From Ilyonectria destructans (Eukaryota; Ascomycota; Sordariomycetes; Hypocreales; Nectriaceae): a DNA stretch of 64,000 nucleotides. The notes below the pieces were generated by a model. That model made no database searches. It saw only the letters and a list, made by a program, of their open reading frames with translations, and was not told the origin of the DNA. The stretch is taken from NCBI GenBank assembly GCA_020740775.1, contig JAHEWK010000015.1, positions 992,001 through 1,056,000 of the forward strand, written 5' to 3'. Of this stretch, positions 1-12,061 are shown in pieces; the first letter of the stretch is position 1, and every line of letters begins with the position of its first letter. A program made the position numbers and the translations under genes.

Positions 1-2464
1 AGACAAGCCGCGTGTCTCGTCTGTCGCCGCAGCAAGATTAAGTGCGACTGGCGACCGAACCAGGAGCGCTGCAGGCGATGCATCCAGCTCGACTGCGAAT
101 GCGTGCGCCCGGCGTATCACCCGGGCCGCCAGAAGGGCATTAAGAAGCAAGCCGCCCCCGTTGTGCATGTTTCCCGGCGTTGAACTGACTGCGTGAAGCA
201 AGCGGACGGGGCTGGACAAGGCCCTCTTCCAGATCGACCAGGCCGTCAAGCGCGCGCGGTCGGCAGCGCAGCAGAATCCAGATGACAACCGCGTGCTGGC
301 CCATCTCCACGGGCTGCTGAGTGGAGCGGATGCCGACGAGGCGTCCACGGCCCGCGACGCCTACGCCTCGGGGTCTCTGGGCACCGACGACAACGACGAT
401 GCCTTCTCCGCCGAGGACGACGACGACGACGAGCAGGATCCCGTGGCCATGACGGACTTCATCCAGCGCACGGAGTCGAGCCTGGCCATCGACGATGCCG
501 AGAACCCGTTGCAGCTGCTCGCCCGTGCGTCATATATCCAGCCGTCGCCGGAATCACGCCACGGCAGCTCGCCGGGGCAGCCGCTCATCGCAATTGCCAG
601 TCCCGCCCAGCAGTCCGGGGATGAGCTCTCGGCCTTTTTTGCGCCGGCCCGCGTGCATCTCGACGTTGGCGAAGACGTGGACCCCGTGTTGCTAGGTCTT
701 GTCTCGGATGAGGAGGCTGAATCGCTCTTCACATTGTAAGCCCCCCCCTCCCCGTCGTCTCATTTCTAGAGCTCACCCCTATCCCAGTTTTCATCGAAAT
801 CTTGCACATACAAGATGGGGTCTCGATCCGAGGCTGTACACCGCCGAGTTCACTCGCTCGCGGTCAGCCTTTCTCTACACGTCCATCATGGCCATGTCGG
901 CGCTTTTCATGCCGTCGGCTGCAGCCCTATCTAAAAGACTTTCTAACCACGCAAAAAAGCTGGCGCACCGGGTCATGATCGATCGGTACAAATCCGTCGA
1001 GATTGTTCTTGCATTCATGGTCAACATTCCGTGGATGTTCCCCGGCGAACAGAGTACCGATGATGAGACGTGTGTCTACATCTCGATGGCCAACACCGTG
1101 GCCACAGACTTATCGTTGCACAAGTCTCTCGTCTCCACGGAGATGCTCGACCCGGGTTCGGGAATCGGCCTTGCTCGAGGCGATTGTCTGGACCCTCGGT
1201 CTGCTTTAGCAATGGATGGCTTTCCAGACCTGGATCCCTGGTCTGATCGAGGAAGACTGCTTCTTCGCAACAGAGAGCGGTGTTGGATTTCACTTTTCGT
1301 GCTAGAAAGGGGGTATGTTGCATTTCTTCTCTAGCTGAGTAACCGCTAATCAAGCAAATAGAATGTCACTGGCTCGAGGACGGCCGTTCTCAGTTCCGAT
1401 GACTCGGTCTTTGAAAGATTGCGATAGCTGGCACAGATCTGATTTGGCAGACCCCCTTGATGGTCACCTTGTCTCTATGGCAGTTCTGAGGAGGGATTTG
1501 GTATGTACTCTAGGGTGTAAGCAAGATAATGTGCTAACTGATGTAGGATGGACTTTTTGCTACTGTTCGTGCCCTGTGCGATGGGTCTCAGAATGCTGCA
1601 AGCGACGGGTCGCTGATTGCTCAATCGTAAGCCATCCACTTCGAACAAACGACGGACGAGAACTTACACCCGTTAGAATCGAAGGCTCAATAGAGCGGTT
1701 TTTTGACCAGTGGTATACCGAGTGGGGAATATCAATAGGCACTGGACTAGGTGAGCATCCGTGATATTGAGGGTCGCACGTTGGCTAACTCCCAAGACCG
1801 TCGCCTCCCGCCATACGTTGAGATTCTCGTCACTCACACTCGTCTGTCCATCTACGGCGGCGTAATAAACCACCCCACTGCCCCGTTAGAGGTCCGCGGA
1901 TTCTTTCACACGGCTGGGCTTTCGTCAGCGCTCAATGTCATGCGTGCCGCTATCCAAGGTGAATCTCAATTGCAATCGATGCCCAACAACACGGCTATTA
2001 TGATATCCTTTGCGGCTTGCTTCGCTCTCACGTTGAGTGCCTATGCGACAGGCGGCTCAGGCCTGGCTCCCAGCATCCGAAACCTCATCAAGGAGACTGC
2101 AACCGTTCTCGAGAGGATTGGAAGGGTGACGAAACACCGGAATGGCCTTTCGGTTCTGTACGGGAAATATCTGAAGCAAATTGTAAAACGAGCCGCCACT
2201 CAAGAAAACACTGGAGCCGCAGCGGCAACGTCGAACCTCTCGGCAGCACCCATGACAGAGAGCACGCCGCTGGCAACTCAGACCACCTTTTTGGACAATC
2301 AAGCCCTTTGGTCAGAGACATTGCAGTTCTCTACAATGTCGGACGATCAAATTGCACAGGTTCTCAACCAACCTGGGAATAATTTCGATCCGTCTTTCGG
2401 GGGATTGTCTTGGGACGACATGACCAACTTTGAATGGCTCTATTGGCCTGAAGTTGGCATCTAG
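1..2464 (+). CDS. Zn2Cys6 transcription factor, 5' end outside window
   Basis: This is a fungal binuclear zinc-cluster regulator with a middle homology region, acting in the nucleus. Base 1 falls inside the zinc cluster, which reads C-x2-C-x6-C-x9-C-x2-C-x6-C within the first 40 codons, so the start codon lies upstream. Seven exons join in frame: 1-162, 203-735, 788-1312, 1362-1500, 1547-1626, 1677-1750 and 1797-2464. They give 726 visible residues. After the finger comes a linker helix (GLDKALFQIDQAVKRAR), an acidic stretch, and the MHR, seen as DPRLYTAEFTRSRSAFLYT, then LERG joined to MSLARGRPFSV across the third intron. The C-terminus is rich in Ser, Asn and acidic residues, as in an activation domain. 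It ends 43 bp from the convergent carrier gene. The family call is firm; the target genes are unknown. Confidence 0.9.
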
Positions 2465-2507
2465 CGTCCTTGATATGAAGACTCTAGTTAATTACAAATG
2501 AGAGACT

Positions 2508-3816
2508 CTAGCGTAACTCCACTTTCTGGACTGGGACCGTGTCGGCGTGCAGCCATGGGATCCCGATGGTAGTCAGTTGTCGTAGTTTCTCCATAAACAC
2601 AAACGTCAAAACAGTATGCGGCCTGTGAACGAGTTAATACAAGATGATGAAGTTGGCTTGCGTACTCACGTCAGTCTCAACCATGCAGGCGTCCATCCCC
2701 TCATGAGAAACCGAACTCCTTCCTCCCGAAGACCTGTCCGCAGGACCGTCAAGAGTCCCTGCCTCGCGTGAGTTGGATTCCAGAAATGGCGGCATGGAAC
2801 TGACCTCTTTTCCTGCACTTGCTTGCAGACGGCTCTTTAACACATCGGCTGGCGCGCAGAGTGTTGTTGCCATGGTCCCTGCCGCTAGAGAAGCGATGGC
2901 ATGTGTCTTAATATCATCTCCGAGTCCTGCGGATCCCATGAGGTACTGCTTCGCTGAAGAATATCTGGGAAAACAAGTTAGATGAGGTTTGTCAATACTG
3001 GGCTGGAATCCTTACGTGGCAATTTGTGACACGTCTATACACTGTCAGTTGTGATTCTCGTGGCGCAGATCTTGGACGTACTCATCAACACGCTCCTTGC
3101 GATATTCGCAGTGATTCCCTTCCCGAACGCCTGGAGGCCTTCTTCTCTGGAAACTCTGATCAACGCATCGATAGCGTTGGAATACCCAAACCTCTGCGCT
3201 GGCGGCTTTGCACCGTCGGCGCACATGCGCACGAGGGCGACTTCGGCTGGATTGCCTACGACGCCTGCAATGCCGCCGGCGAGGCCCGCACACGCAATAT
3301 TCCACGAGACGGATATCTTGCTGTCGCCTGTGAATTTAAGGACCTTTTCGGAGAGGAGGCTGTGGATGCCGAAACGGGCTGTTGAGTATGATCCCTGACG
3401 GAGGATGGAGGCCGAGAGTCCGGTCCAAAGTGAAGCGATTCCTGGCCAAAGTCAGTCGGGCCGCAATTTGGGTGCAGTTGGAACTTACCGTCTTGCGCGG
3501 CAAAGCGGTACATGACGTTTAACATGGAGGTTTTGGACTTGAGCACCTGCATCCGGCTGTTGGTTGTGTGAGCTTGAGTCTTAGACGGAAGGGTGTAAGT
3601 CGCGGTACTCACTACTTGGTCTGGTCTAACGGGTGTGCTTCGCGAGTTCAGCTTCCACGACTATTGCCCGCTTTTGGAGAGTACCCACTGAAGCATACTG
3701 CCATGCAAGCTGCGGCGCCCCTTGGATTCATCTGTTAGAGTAGATACTATACAGGCCGGGTCGGAGTTGGCTTACCCCAGCCAGAACGGCTCCTTGGTCT
3801 TGCGATTTGGTGCCAT
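2508..3816 (-). CDS. Mitochondrial dicarboxylate carrier (SLC25 family)
   Basis: This inner-membrane carrier should exchange dicarboxylates such as malate or succinate for phosphate. The three signature repeats are visible after splicing: HPLDQTKYRMQ, NPAEVALVRMCADG and APADVLKSRLQ. HPLDQTKYRMQVL and the NPAEVALVRMCADG loop are typical of fungal DIC1-like carriers. The start is MAPNRKTKEPFW at 3816. The 5' part is split into very small exons: 41 nt (3776-3816), then about 32 nt and 25 nt. The last exon reads through HTVLTFVFMEKLRQL to a TAG at 2508. All joins keep frame. The gene is head-to-head with the AhpD-like gene (265 bp between starts). Substrate is assigned by family resemblance only. 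Confidence 0.88.
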
Positions 3817-4081
3817 TTCTCCCACTTTGCTTCTCGATATTGCTGCTTCTCAAATCTGGGGAATACCGACCTACCAAGAGTGCCCATAGCCAGTGGACTG
3901 TTATAATATCCCCCTCGGCATGCTGAGTCGGGCCCCAGAAGTGTCGACCGGGATTCCGCCGGACATTCGGAAAGTGGGGTTGCTCTCTCGGGACCAAGTC
4001 TGGAGCCCGAGCATCGTGGTCGGCTTGGAATCTGTCGACGATCAAAAGCGCCGAGTTCCCACGTGCAAATCGCGACTCATC

Positions 4082-5025
4082 ATGTCGCAGCCGCAGAAAC
4101 CACCCAAAGCCAACATGTCCAAGCTATCTACTTCGCTCAAGGCCCTCGTCAACGCGCCCTTTTCGCGCCCGGGGCCGCTGCCGGCGCCTGGCCAGGTGCA
4201 GGACCTCTTCCAGTCGATTGCGCGGGACGCATCTAAGCGGAACCTCGGCGTCAACTCGTGGCTTGCCATTTCTGTACGAATGCCCTCACGGCGATGCGAT
4301 ACCATGTTTAGACTGACAATTGTTCACAGACCGCGACGACCTTTACGCTCAATTCTCCCGACTCGCTCCCCGTGCTCCACCGCGTTGCCTCGGCCGAGCA
4401 GAATGGGGCGGGGGTTAAAACAGCCGAATACATGAGGGAAGTCGGCCTCAAGTGCATCAGCTTCAACGGGATCCCTCGATCAATCAACTGCCTCAATGCG
4501 TTCTACGCATCTCTCCCCAAAGACATCACGTCGCAGCTCTGCACCGCGCCCAGCCGCAGGCCGACAACGCAGACCCTGGACGCTGGCCTGGCGAGGGGCC
4601 GAGGTCTGTGGGACTCCGTATACCGACCCTTCGAGGACAAGCTCTACGAGAAGCTTGCCCTTTCGCACCCGGATCTTCCGGCATATATCCTGAGCCATCA
4701 CTACGCGGGCCTGCTAAGCGATCCTCCGGCAGAGGAGCGAGCCGACCTGGCGAGTGTCGGACGAATCCACACCTCAATGGTGGCCATTTCGTGCTTGAGA
4801 GCTCAGACGGGAGTTGGGCCGCAGGTGCTATCACATGTCTTCGGCCTGAGGAAAGCCATTGAGGATGAGTCGTTCCGCGCGGACCGAGATGGTGAGAGCG
4901 AGGAGAATGTCAAGTGGTTGGCTAGTGACGAAGGCAGCGAGTGGATTTTGAACACTATCGATAAGATCGTCGAGGTAATGGGTGGCTCGACCTTTGCCCC
5001 GGCTGGACGGGAGGCAAAGTTGTAG
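4082..5025 (+). CDS. AhpD-like (carboxymuconolactone decarboxylase-like) fold protein
   Basis: Two exons, 4082-4273 and 4330-5025, give a 295-residue protein starting MSQPQKPPKANMSKL. The region around SCLRAQTGVGPQVLSHVFGLRKA resembles fungal members of the AhpD/CMD superfamily, which are helical and often redox-active. The usual CxxC of peroxidase-type AhpD is not present: only one Cys is seen (SCLRAQ), so a peroxidase role is doubtful. An in-frame ATG at 3893 exists, but the 4082 start lies in better family context. Fungal orthologues are usually annotated only by fold. Four TGTAG units follow directly and the first contains the stop codon (5021-5040). The function is unknown. Confidence 0.6.
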
Positions 5026-5390
5026 TGTAGTGTAGTGTAGCATACCTGGCATCAAGCATTATGAGAATTAGCGAAATACTTCCATTTATCAACTCCTAAA
5101 GAAAGCTGGATTGTGACTGGGATTGTATAGGCTGGTACATTGCAGTTTACTCAACGATGTGTGTATGCAGATGATACTCAAAGACGACAGTTCACAGTCT
5201 AAGAGGTGGTATCATCCCAAAAAGACATAATCGTTTGCAGGCCCTGGATTCATATACAAACTGCACAACTATGCCTTCCTCATAATACATCGCTTATTTA
5301 AATTCATATATACTTTGTTCAAGATCAACTTGGGCCTTCTATGGCTAATTGATGTCTATAAACATTTATCAGTCCTCTACGAATGTAGGC
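5026..5390. other. Convergent 3' intergenic region
   Basis: This AT-rich interval of 365 bp separates two convergent genes. It begins with the microrepeat TGTAG x4 (5021-5040). Nothing else is recognisable. Confidence 0.6.
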
Positions 5391-7340
5391 TTATTCGTAT
5401 GATCGACTCTCATCCAGATCCACGGTAAACTCAGCCTCCGTCTTGCTCCGGACCTCCTCAACAGTAACACCGGGTGCCAGCTCAGTCAAGGTGAGAGTGG
5501 CCTCTTGTCTGTTTACTTCAAATACACACTGCAATATCATTAGCCTCTGCAAAGGTCTTTGTATCCAAGGGGGCTGCTTACCAAATCAGTAATAATGGTG
5601 CTGACCACTCGGGCTCCGGTCAAAGGTAGGGTGCATTGTTGCAAAATCTTCGACGAGCCATCCTTGGCGACGTGTTCCGTAGCCACGACAATCTTAGTGC
5701 TGTCGGGGTTGGCGACCAGATCCATGGCACCGCCCATACCCTTGAATACCTTGCCAGGAATCATGTAGTTTGCAAGGTCGCCGTTGGCGCTAACTTGAAG
5801 AGCCTAATGTGAAATGGTTAGTTATGAAAAGAGGAGGATGCAATGCTACTCACTCCGAGAATAGAGACATCTACATGACCGCCACGGATCATGCCAAAGG
5901 ACTCAGTAGAGTCAAAGCATGATGCTCCAGGAACGAGGGTAACAGTTTCTTTGCCGGCGTTCACAATATCACTAGCCATCGTTAGAGAAGTGACAAAGTC
6001 ACGATCAGGGACACTCACGGGTCGACCTCGTCAATAGTGGGATAAGGACCCATGCCGAGAATACCATTCTCAGACTGGATCCAAACCTTTCTATCAGAAG
6101 GAAGCAAAGAAGCAGCCAGGGTAGGAATGCCTGAAAGCGTTAGATGCTGAACTAGATGACAATGGATAGGGAACTTACCAACGCCGAGGTTAACGTAGAA
6201 ACCTTCCTTAAGCTCCTTGGCCGCTCGCTTCGCAATGCGAACTCGCTTTTGCTGCGCCTCGCTCACAGGCTTGGATGAAGCAGAGCCCTTGTCACTGTCG
6301 TCTCGGAGCTTGAGCACCTCGATCTGCTTCTCCGCGGTCGACGGGACAATGCGGTCGACAAAGATTCCAGGCAAATTGACGTCATTGGCATCAATCTCGC
6401 CCACCTCGACAATATTTTCGGCTTCGACGATGGTCAACTTGGCGGCTTTGGCCATGATCGGTCCAAAGGCCTTGGTGGCATATCTACACCCATACGTCAG
6501 TTGTGAAAAGGAACGCAGCTCCTCAAGAACTTACCTGAAAACGCAGTTTCCTTCCTTGTCGGCCTTCCACGCCCTGATAATTGCGACGTCTCCCGTCAAT
6601 GAGGTCTCCATGAGAAAGGTCCTGCCATCAAACTCGCGAGACTCTCTCACTCGGCCCTTTTCGACGACGGCACCCGATTTATCCAGGCGAACGGGGATAT
6701 CTCCGGTCTGAAGGAGGGTGTCTACTGAGGTCAGTAATTCTCTAAGAATTGAAGCTGTAAATGCTCTTACGGGCTGCCGTGGGCGTAAAAAAGGCCGCGA
6801 TGCCGGCACCACCGGCTCGAATACGCTCCGCCAAGGTTCCTTGCGGGCACAGCTCAATCGCAAGCTCTCCCGTCAAATATTTCTTTTCCAGCACCTTATT
6901 GTTGCCGAGATATGATAGAACCAGGCGGTCGACCTGGCCACTGCTGGTGAGGACTGCCAATCCTCCCTTTCCTTCTTGTCCGGCGTTATTCGAGACGGCA
7001 GTGAGCGAATGCAGCGACTCGGGTCCTCTCCGGTGAAGCGCGGCGATGAGCGTGTCTGGAATTTCTGTTAGCAGCAATGCCACCCGCAGTGAGGCCAATC
7101 TCGCATACCTGCAACACCACAGAGACCAAATCCCGAGCTGAGGACGGTAGATCCGCTCTTAACATCTGCAACCGCGGCGTCCGCGTCTGGAAAGAGCTTC
7201 GAGTGCCCTTTGGCCGAGAACCCCACCCTCGTCGATGAGAAGTTGCGACGTCCCTGGAGGGTGAAGCTGCACATCCATGTCGCCGGTCTCGCCGCGAGAC
7301 GTGACCGGATGCAAACCGTCATGACCATTGATCTCGACAT
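5391..7340 (-). CDS. Succinyl-CoA:3-ketoacid CoA transferase, mitochondrial
   Basis: This family I CoA transferase moves CoA from succinyl-CoA to acetoacetate-type acids in the mitochondrial matrix. It contains both halves of the SCOT fold. The A half starts around [29 protein letters not shown] and continues to [10 protein letters not shown]. The B half contains [19 protein letters not shown], then [16 protein letters not shown], with the catalytic Glu in SENG, and ends near [16 protein letters not shown]. The gene has about eight exons with short introns. The chosen start (7340, [10 protein letters not shown]) gives an Arg-rich leader ending [13 protein letters not shown], as in mitochondrial presequences. 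An upstream in-frame ATG at 7451 is possible. The stop is at 5391. Confidence 0.9.
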
Positions 7341-9205
7341 GATGCGCTCTTGCGTTGGCACAATAATTCTCAAGATTGAATGGAGAATAGCATCCTTATG
7401 ATGGTTGGAAGGCGTCGGCATCAGATCTGGTTCCGAGGACCTCTGGGGCAATCGGAGTTAAAACTGGCGCCGAAACACAAACCGACCCATCTCCAATTCG
7501 GAGTGAAATAGTAGCCCCGGATTCTTACCCTCCTGCATGTCGTCACTTCCCCGCAAGCCGAAACCTGGGGAAGACTATTTGAGCAGCATTGGATATTTCT
7601 ATTGGATGTTTTCAAGTGCTGTCTAATGGTCTGCAGACTGGCCGGCTTTCTGTCCCGCTGCCAACCGCAGAGTAGTGCGCTCATCTTGTTCCACGTATTT
7701 GCTCCTTGAAATATGCAATGTCCTTAAAGTCCAATGCACCGGGTGCTTAGTATGCCGAGGGCAAAGTCATATTATACATTAGGTATTAAAATACCAGCTG
7801 AAAAGCCTTTGGAGATAGTCCATGTACAGCCTACAAGGATAACAAAGGTTGGCTTCCGCACTAGTTCCCTCCTACTGACATATATCAGTACGGTTTTACA
7901 ATTTGGTACATCGTTGCAAATAAGTATTCGCCGCTTCTGGGAGAGTTCTGCAGATTCGCTGGATGCGACTGACATAGATACAATGTGTCCAGAGCCACAC
8001 GCGGATCCAATCTAGCTCCCGTCACTTGGTCAATACTATACTACCTCGATGAAATCGTTCCTGCTTGTCGGGCTGAGTAGTCGCATGAAAGACCTGCGGC
8101 TAGGGAGTTATTAGGCATGTTTCCTGATGAAGAAGAATGTTTCATGACATCCAATGATGTAGAAAGGGCTACAGACAATATGCTTCTGAAGAGAAGTCTC
8201 CAAGGATGCGACGTCAACACAACTTCCAGTGGTCTAGCTACCCCCAGAGACAGGATGGCCAACAAATTTTCCAAAATGCTCATAATCCAACTGGAGGAAG
8301 GCCAAAAACTATATAAGTTCAATGCCACCTGTGCCATTTGCGAACGGCTCACGACGGAGCATCTTTTCAAATGCATTTTTTGTTCATCCAGCGTTTATGA
8401 AATCTGTCCGTAGTGTTTCTTAAATTGGGTGCATTGCTTAGCACCTTATCATTATTTATTTGAAACAGGATCACTAACAGCGCAGGAGAGTACATTCTTA
8501 AATATCAAGAAGGATGGTAAAAGGGAGATTATTTTTCGATAAGGTCAATTACTTTTAAATTTATCAGACAAATACCTAAAACTTATTTCTTTTGTCTCAA
8601 TATATTCTGAATATTCATCAAAGAACTGAGGTAATAATACAGACGTCACTGTTTGGAATTAATATCTTTTACCAACTAATTCTTTCCCGAGCTCCATCGG
8701 TGCATATATAAATACAAGCATAGCTTATTTAAGTACATCGTTATTCAAGCTCTATACTCTAATTAATCCGCACGATGATGAACTAGTACTGCCGGCTGAA
8801 ACCAGAAGTTTATTACAGCTCTTTGGAGGATAGCCGGGTCTTGAAGTTGGAGCTCATTCATTAAGCTGTTAAGCAATTAGTCTACGAGGAATACAAGTCC
8901 TTAATATTTGACACATGATGGGGGCCAGAGTGATCTTTGGGTATAAGGTTAGTGCGACGAAATACTACACGATCATTAAAGGCAATGGACGTATGATAAA
9001 GAAAACAGAAAGGATAATGATTACAAAGAGCTCTTTCACAGGCTGAGATTAGCTGGATTTATAACTTAGGTCTAAAAACCTGGTGGACCCAAACGTGGCT
9101 CGTCTGAGTAATACGGGCTAGCCCCGCTCTCTTATCATCTGTGACTCTTAAGTCTCTTAGCATCATCAACCACCACCTCTACACCTTCACAGTCAGCCAT
9201 CCAGA
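7341..9205. other. Gene-poor, AT-rich intergenic tract
   Basis: About 1.9 kb without an intact gene. The part from about 7,680 to 9,150 is clearly AT-rich, with many TA-rich words. It contains one decayed coding remnant (see 8117-8460). The last 100 bp form the probable promoter and 5' UTR of the AlaX-type gene. Confidence 0.6.
8117..8460 (+). pseudogene. Remnant of a ZZ-type zinc-finger coding sequence
   Basis: A 98-residue open frame ends in ATCAICERLTTEHLFKC, then IFCSSSVYEIC-P-stop. Reading past the TAG in the same frame gives CFLNWVHCLAPYH. The pattern CxxC, CxxC, CPxC, then H..H matches ZZ-type fingers found at the end of fungal ankyrin or HET-like proteins, and the stop sits exactly on the variable residue of the third CxxC. 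The surroundings are AT-rich, as expected after repeat-induced point mutation (C to T), which would turn CAG into TAG. Upstream parts of the parent gene are not recognisable. This is inference from a short motif. Confidence 0.4.
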
Positions 9206-10617
9206 ATGACAGAATGCCTCGTAAACTCTCAGAGCCAGATGGTCGGAGCTTTAGCATGTCAGAAAGACTCGTACCTCCGCACTATTGAGGCCGAAGTCAT
9301 CTCATGCGTCAAATTTTCACCGCCGAAAGATAAGAGCAGCCAGAAAAAGAAGAAATCGTCGTCTGATGCCTCATCTCTAAACAACACAGACTCATGGCTA
9401 GTCGAGTTTTCTGATTCAGTGTTATTCCCCGAGGGTGGGTTCCCTACCAGCTTGGCTCTCTTCCATCTAACATAACCATTAGGTGGCGGTCAGCCCTGCG
9501 ACTATGGTTCTATCGTACCATTGTCGCCGCCTTCCTCGGAACCAATCCCTATCACTCGCGTCGAGCGTCAAGGACTCAAATGTGTCTATCACGTGGGAAA
9601 GGCCTTGGTTCCTGGTGCCGCATTTCGCCAGGATATTGACTTCAACCGTCGGTGGGACCATATGCAGCAGCATACCGGTCAGCACTTGCTCTCTGCCGTC
9701 ATGGACACTTACGAAAACCTCGGGACTCTCGGTTGGGGCATGGGAACAGAAGGTGGTATGAACTATGTCGACTTGCCCCGAAAGCCATCGCAGTCAGAGA
9801 TGCAAGCGATTCAGGACAGATGCAATGAGATCATTCGCGACAATGTCTCCATCACAGTCAATACTCCCAGTACTGCCGAATCCAACAGCTCGCCGAGCGA
9901 CTATGATCTTGAGAAGGGCCTTGTCCGGATGATTAGTATTGGAGATTTCGATCACAACGCGTATGTCCCTCAAAATAACTTCATCTCAGTTACTAACCGC
10001 GCATTCTTAGCTGCTGTGGCACCCATCTGGCTCAAACTTCTCACGTCTCTCTTATTCTACTACATTTCACACAACCCGTTCATGGCACGAACTGCCGCCT
10101 GTACTTTTCAGTGGGCGACCGAGCTATCAAGGCATCTACAGAGTCTATCAATGCTCTTCGTTCCATTGCCAAAACTATATCTTCATCAAACGTCCCTGCT
10201 GAATTGGTTACTAGCGTTAATAGAGTCAACGACACTGCGACAGATTTGAAGCGACGAGAGAGGAGTTTACTGTCAGAAATTGCCAAGTATGAAGGAGATC
10301 GAGTGAAGGCCATTCTTCAGAGTGGAAAGAATGCATGGGTCTATCGTCCTTCAGGCAATCTTGAGTTTCTGAACATGGTCGTTTTTGAGGTCAAAGACGT
10401 AGTGAAAGACGGCGTGGTTGTCTTGGCAGCCGGTGAAGGGCAAGCAGGTGGCCCCATTGTTGTCATTGGAGATAAAGATTCGGTATCAAAGATTTCCGCG
10501 AAGGTTCAAGAAGTTGTGCCGAGCGTTAAGGGCGGTGGCAAAGGGGAAAAATGGCAGGGCAAGGTGAAGGAGTGGAGAAAGGAGGACTTAGAAGCGATCA
10601 GAGAGTTAGTAGAGTAG
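9206..10617 (+). CDS. Alanyl-tRNA editing protein (AlaX / AARSD1 type)
   Basis: This trans-editing hydrolase removes wrongly attached Ser or Gly from tRNA-Ala in the cytosol. Three exons (9206-9434, 9483-9960, 10011-10617) give 437 residues. The N-terminus (SVLFPEG joined to GGQPCDYG) matches the AlaRS-like entry to the editing domain. The zinc ligands are seen as HMQQHTGQH (HxxxH) and CCGTHLAQT, the latter completed across the second intron. The C-terminal part from about residue 270 has a coiled segment and a small alpha/beta domain (GEGQAGGPIVVIGD), as in AARSD1-type proteins. The stop is followed by a short convergent gap to the arrestin gene. Confidence 0.9.
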
Positions 10618-10849
10618 TTTCAACCCAATCAATGGCTCTTTGGTTAATGGCCCAAGCCTGAGGTATGCACGTATGGGCACAGATTCGAGAGCTTTGGTTG
10701 TAACCGTGACGGCGGACCTACTATCAGCCCTGGCGCATAATCTACTTCAAGTCTTCAATTATAGCCGTGGTATCATTCATTCATCTATCTGCTATTAATG
10801 TAGTCATTTTTAATTGTCGCTATCCCAACTTTCCACTCCCGAAACATCG

Positions 10850-12061
10850 CTAAACGTGGTATTCTCCATCCTCTAGAAGGTTTTCCTCATCCAAATAGTC
10901 TGGCGGACTTGACCACTCATCCTGGTAGCATGGTAGATTCTCGACAACCCAGCCAGAAGCCATATCCGGGTCATCAGCCAACGCGACCCGGTAGCTCAAG
11001 CGTAGAATCCGGCCAACGCCAGTTCGGATTGCTAAATGTGGCTTGCCCTCGGGGAAATGCTCCTTGACAAGGACAAGCTCGACAACCAGCGTGTGAGTTA
11101 CCTCAGTACCATCGACACTCTTTGTGTCATAACTGTAGGAAGTGTCAGGGCCGCTGGAGTTTTGGCGAATATTAAAACTGAATTCCACTTCAGCAGTTCC
11201 ATCGGCCCCGTTTTCTTCCCATCCACTGTATATGCCCTTTTCGCCGAGGAGTCGAGTTTTCTGGCGAACTAAGTCGTCTACATCTGCAGATATCGCAACG
11301 CCATGTCGTTCGCAAGGTGTCGAAACGGTCTGGATGCTCTCCTCGAGCCTCCAAGCTCCCTTCCATAGACGCCAGAGATGGTCATTTTGGCCATTCCCTG
11401 GGGAGCCAAGGAGGCCCTTGAGTGAGAGTGAAACTTTGTTGATTCCGGCTGGGCGAATCATAGAGTCGATGAGACTGTTTACTTCGATGCCTGCAGCCGT
11501 AAAATTGCGAGTCCATTGCAAAGGGCAGTTTGGAACAGATAAGCGACGTCTGACGGTCAGGTTGCGATCAAATATTGTACTTCGGGAGGTGCTCGTTGGC
11601 GTGGCTTGTGGCTTGAAATGAACTTCGGCGTGGAATTCGTAGGATACGGAAAGGACAGGTGAATCCATGGAAGCCGGAAGGTGATCTGGTATCAGGGCAG
11701 AGAAGGGAAATGTGTGATTACCACCTCTCAGGGTGGTTGGTTGGTCCAGAAAACGCCAGCTCTGTATCTCAATGTATTTATCCTTGCAATTGATGCACCG
11801 ACTCTTGAAGGGTCTCTTTTGAACTGTGTGAACGCTGAGCACAGCCCTGAAGCTCTCAATTTCGATGGAAGGCTCTTTGACATTGAGAGACAGTGTACCG
11901 GACAAGAACGATGGCAGACTGTCTGGGCCGGTTCCGAGGATGATGGTGGGCGAGCTTTCGACCTCCCAGTCGATCAAGACTGACGAGTTTGATCGTTCTC
12001 GAGCCGCCTTGGTGAATGGCAGGCTCCTAAGAGGTCTTACGAGACCGGCGAAATCCGGCAT
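10850..12061 (-). CDS. Arrestin-domain protein (Ldb19/Art1-like)
   Basis: A single exon of 403 residues. The arrestin N domain carries the Ldb19-type block FKSRCINCKDKYIEIQSWRFL and the HTFPFSALIPDHLPAS strand. The second sandwich extends to about residue 370. Near the end, SSPPDYLDEE contains a PPxY motif, which in arrestin-related trafficking adaptors binds WW domains of the ubiquitin ligase Rsp5. The inferred role is recruitment of Rsp5 to plasma-membrane transporters for ubiquitination and endocytosis. It is shorter than yeast Ldb19 because the long disordered tail is missing. The cargo is unknown. Confidence 0.82.
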   Translation of the reverse strand: MPDFAGLVRPLRSLPFTKAARERSNSSVLIDWEVESSPTIILGTGPDSLPSFLSGTLSLNVKEPSIEIESFRAVLSVHTVQKRPFKSRCINCKDKYIEIQSWRFLDQPTTLRGGNHTFPFSALIPDHLPASMDSPVLSVSYEFHAEVHFKPQATPTSTSRSTIFDRNLTVRRRLSVPNCPLQWTRNFTAAGIEVNSLIDSMIRPAGINKVSLSLKGLLGSPGNGQNDHLWRLWKGAWRLEESIQTVSTPCERHGVAISADVDDLVRQKTRLLGEKGIYSGWEENGADGTAEVEFSFNIRQNSSGPDTSYSYDTKSVDGTEVTHTLVVELVLVKEHFPEGKPHLAIRTGVGRILRLSYRVALADDPDMASGWVVENLPCYQDEWSSPPDYLDEENLLEDGEYHV

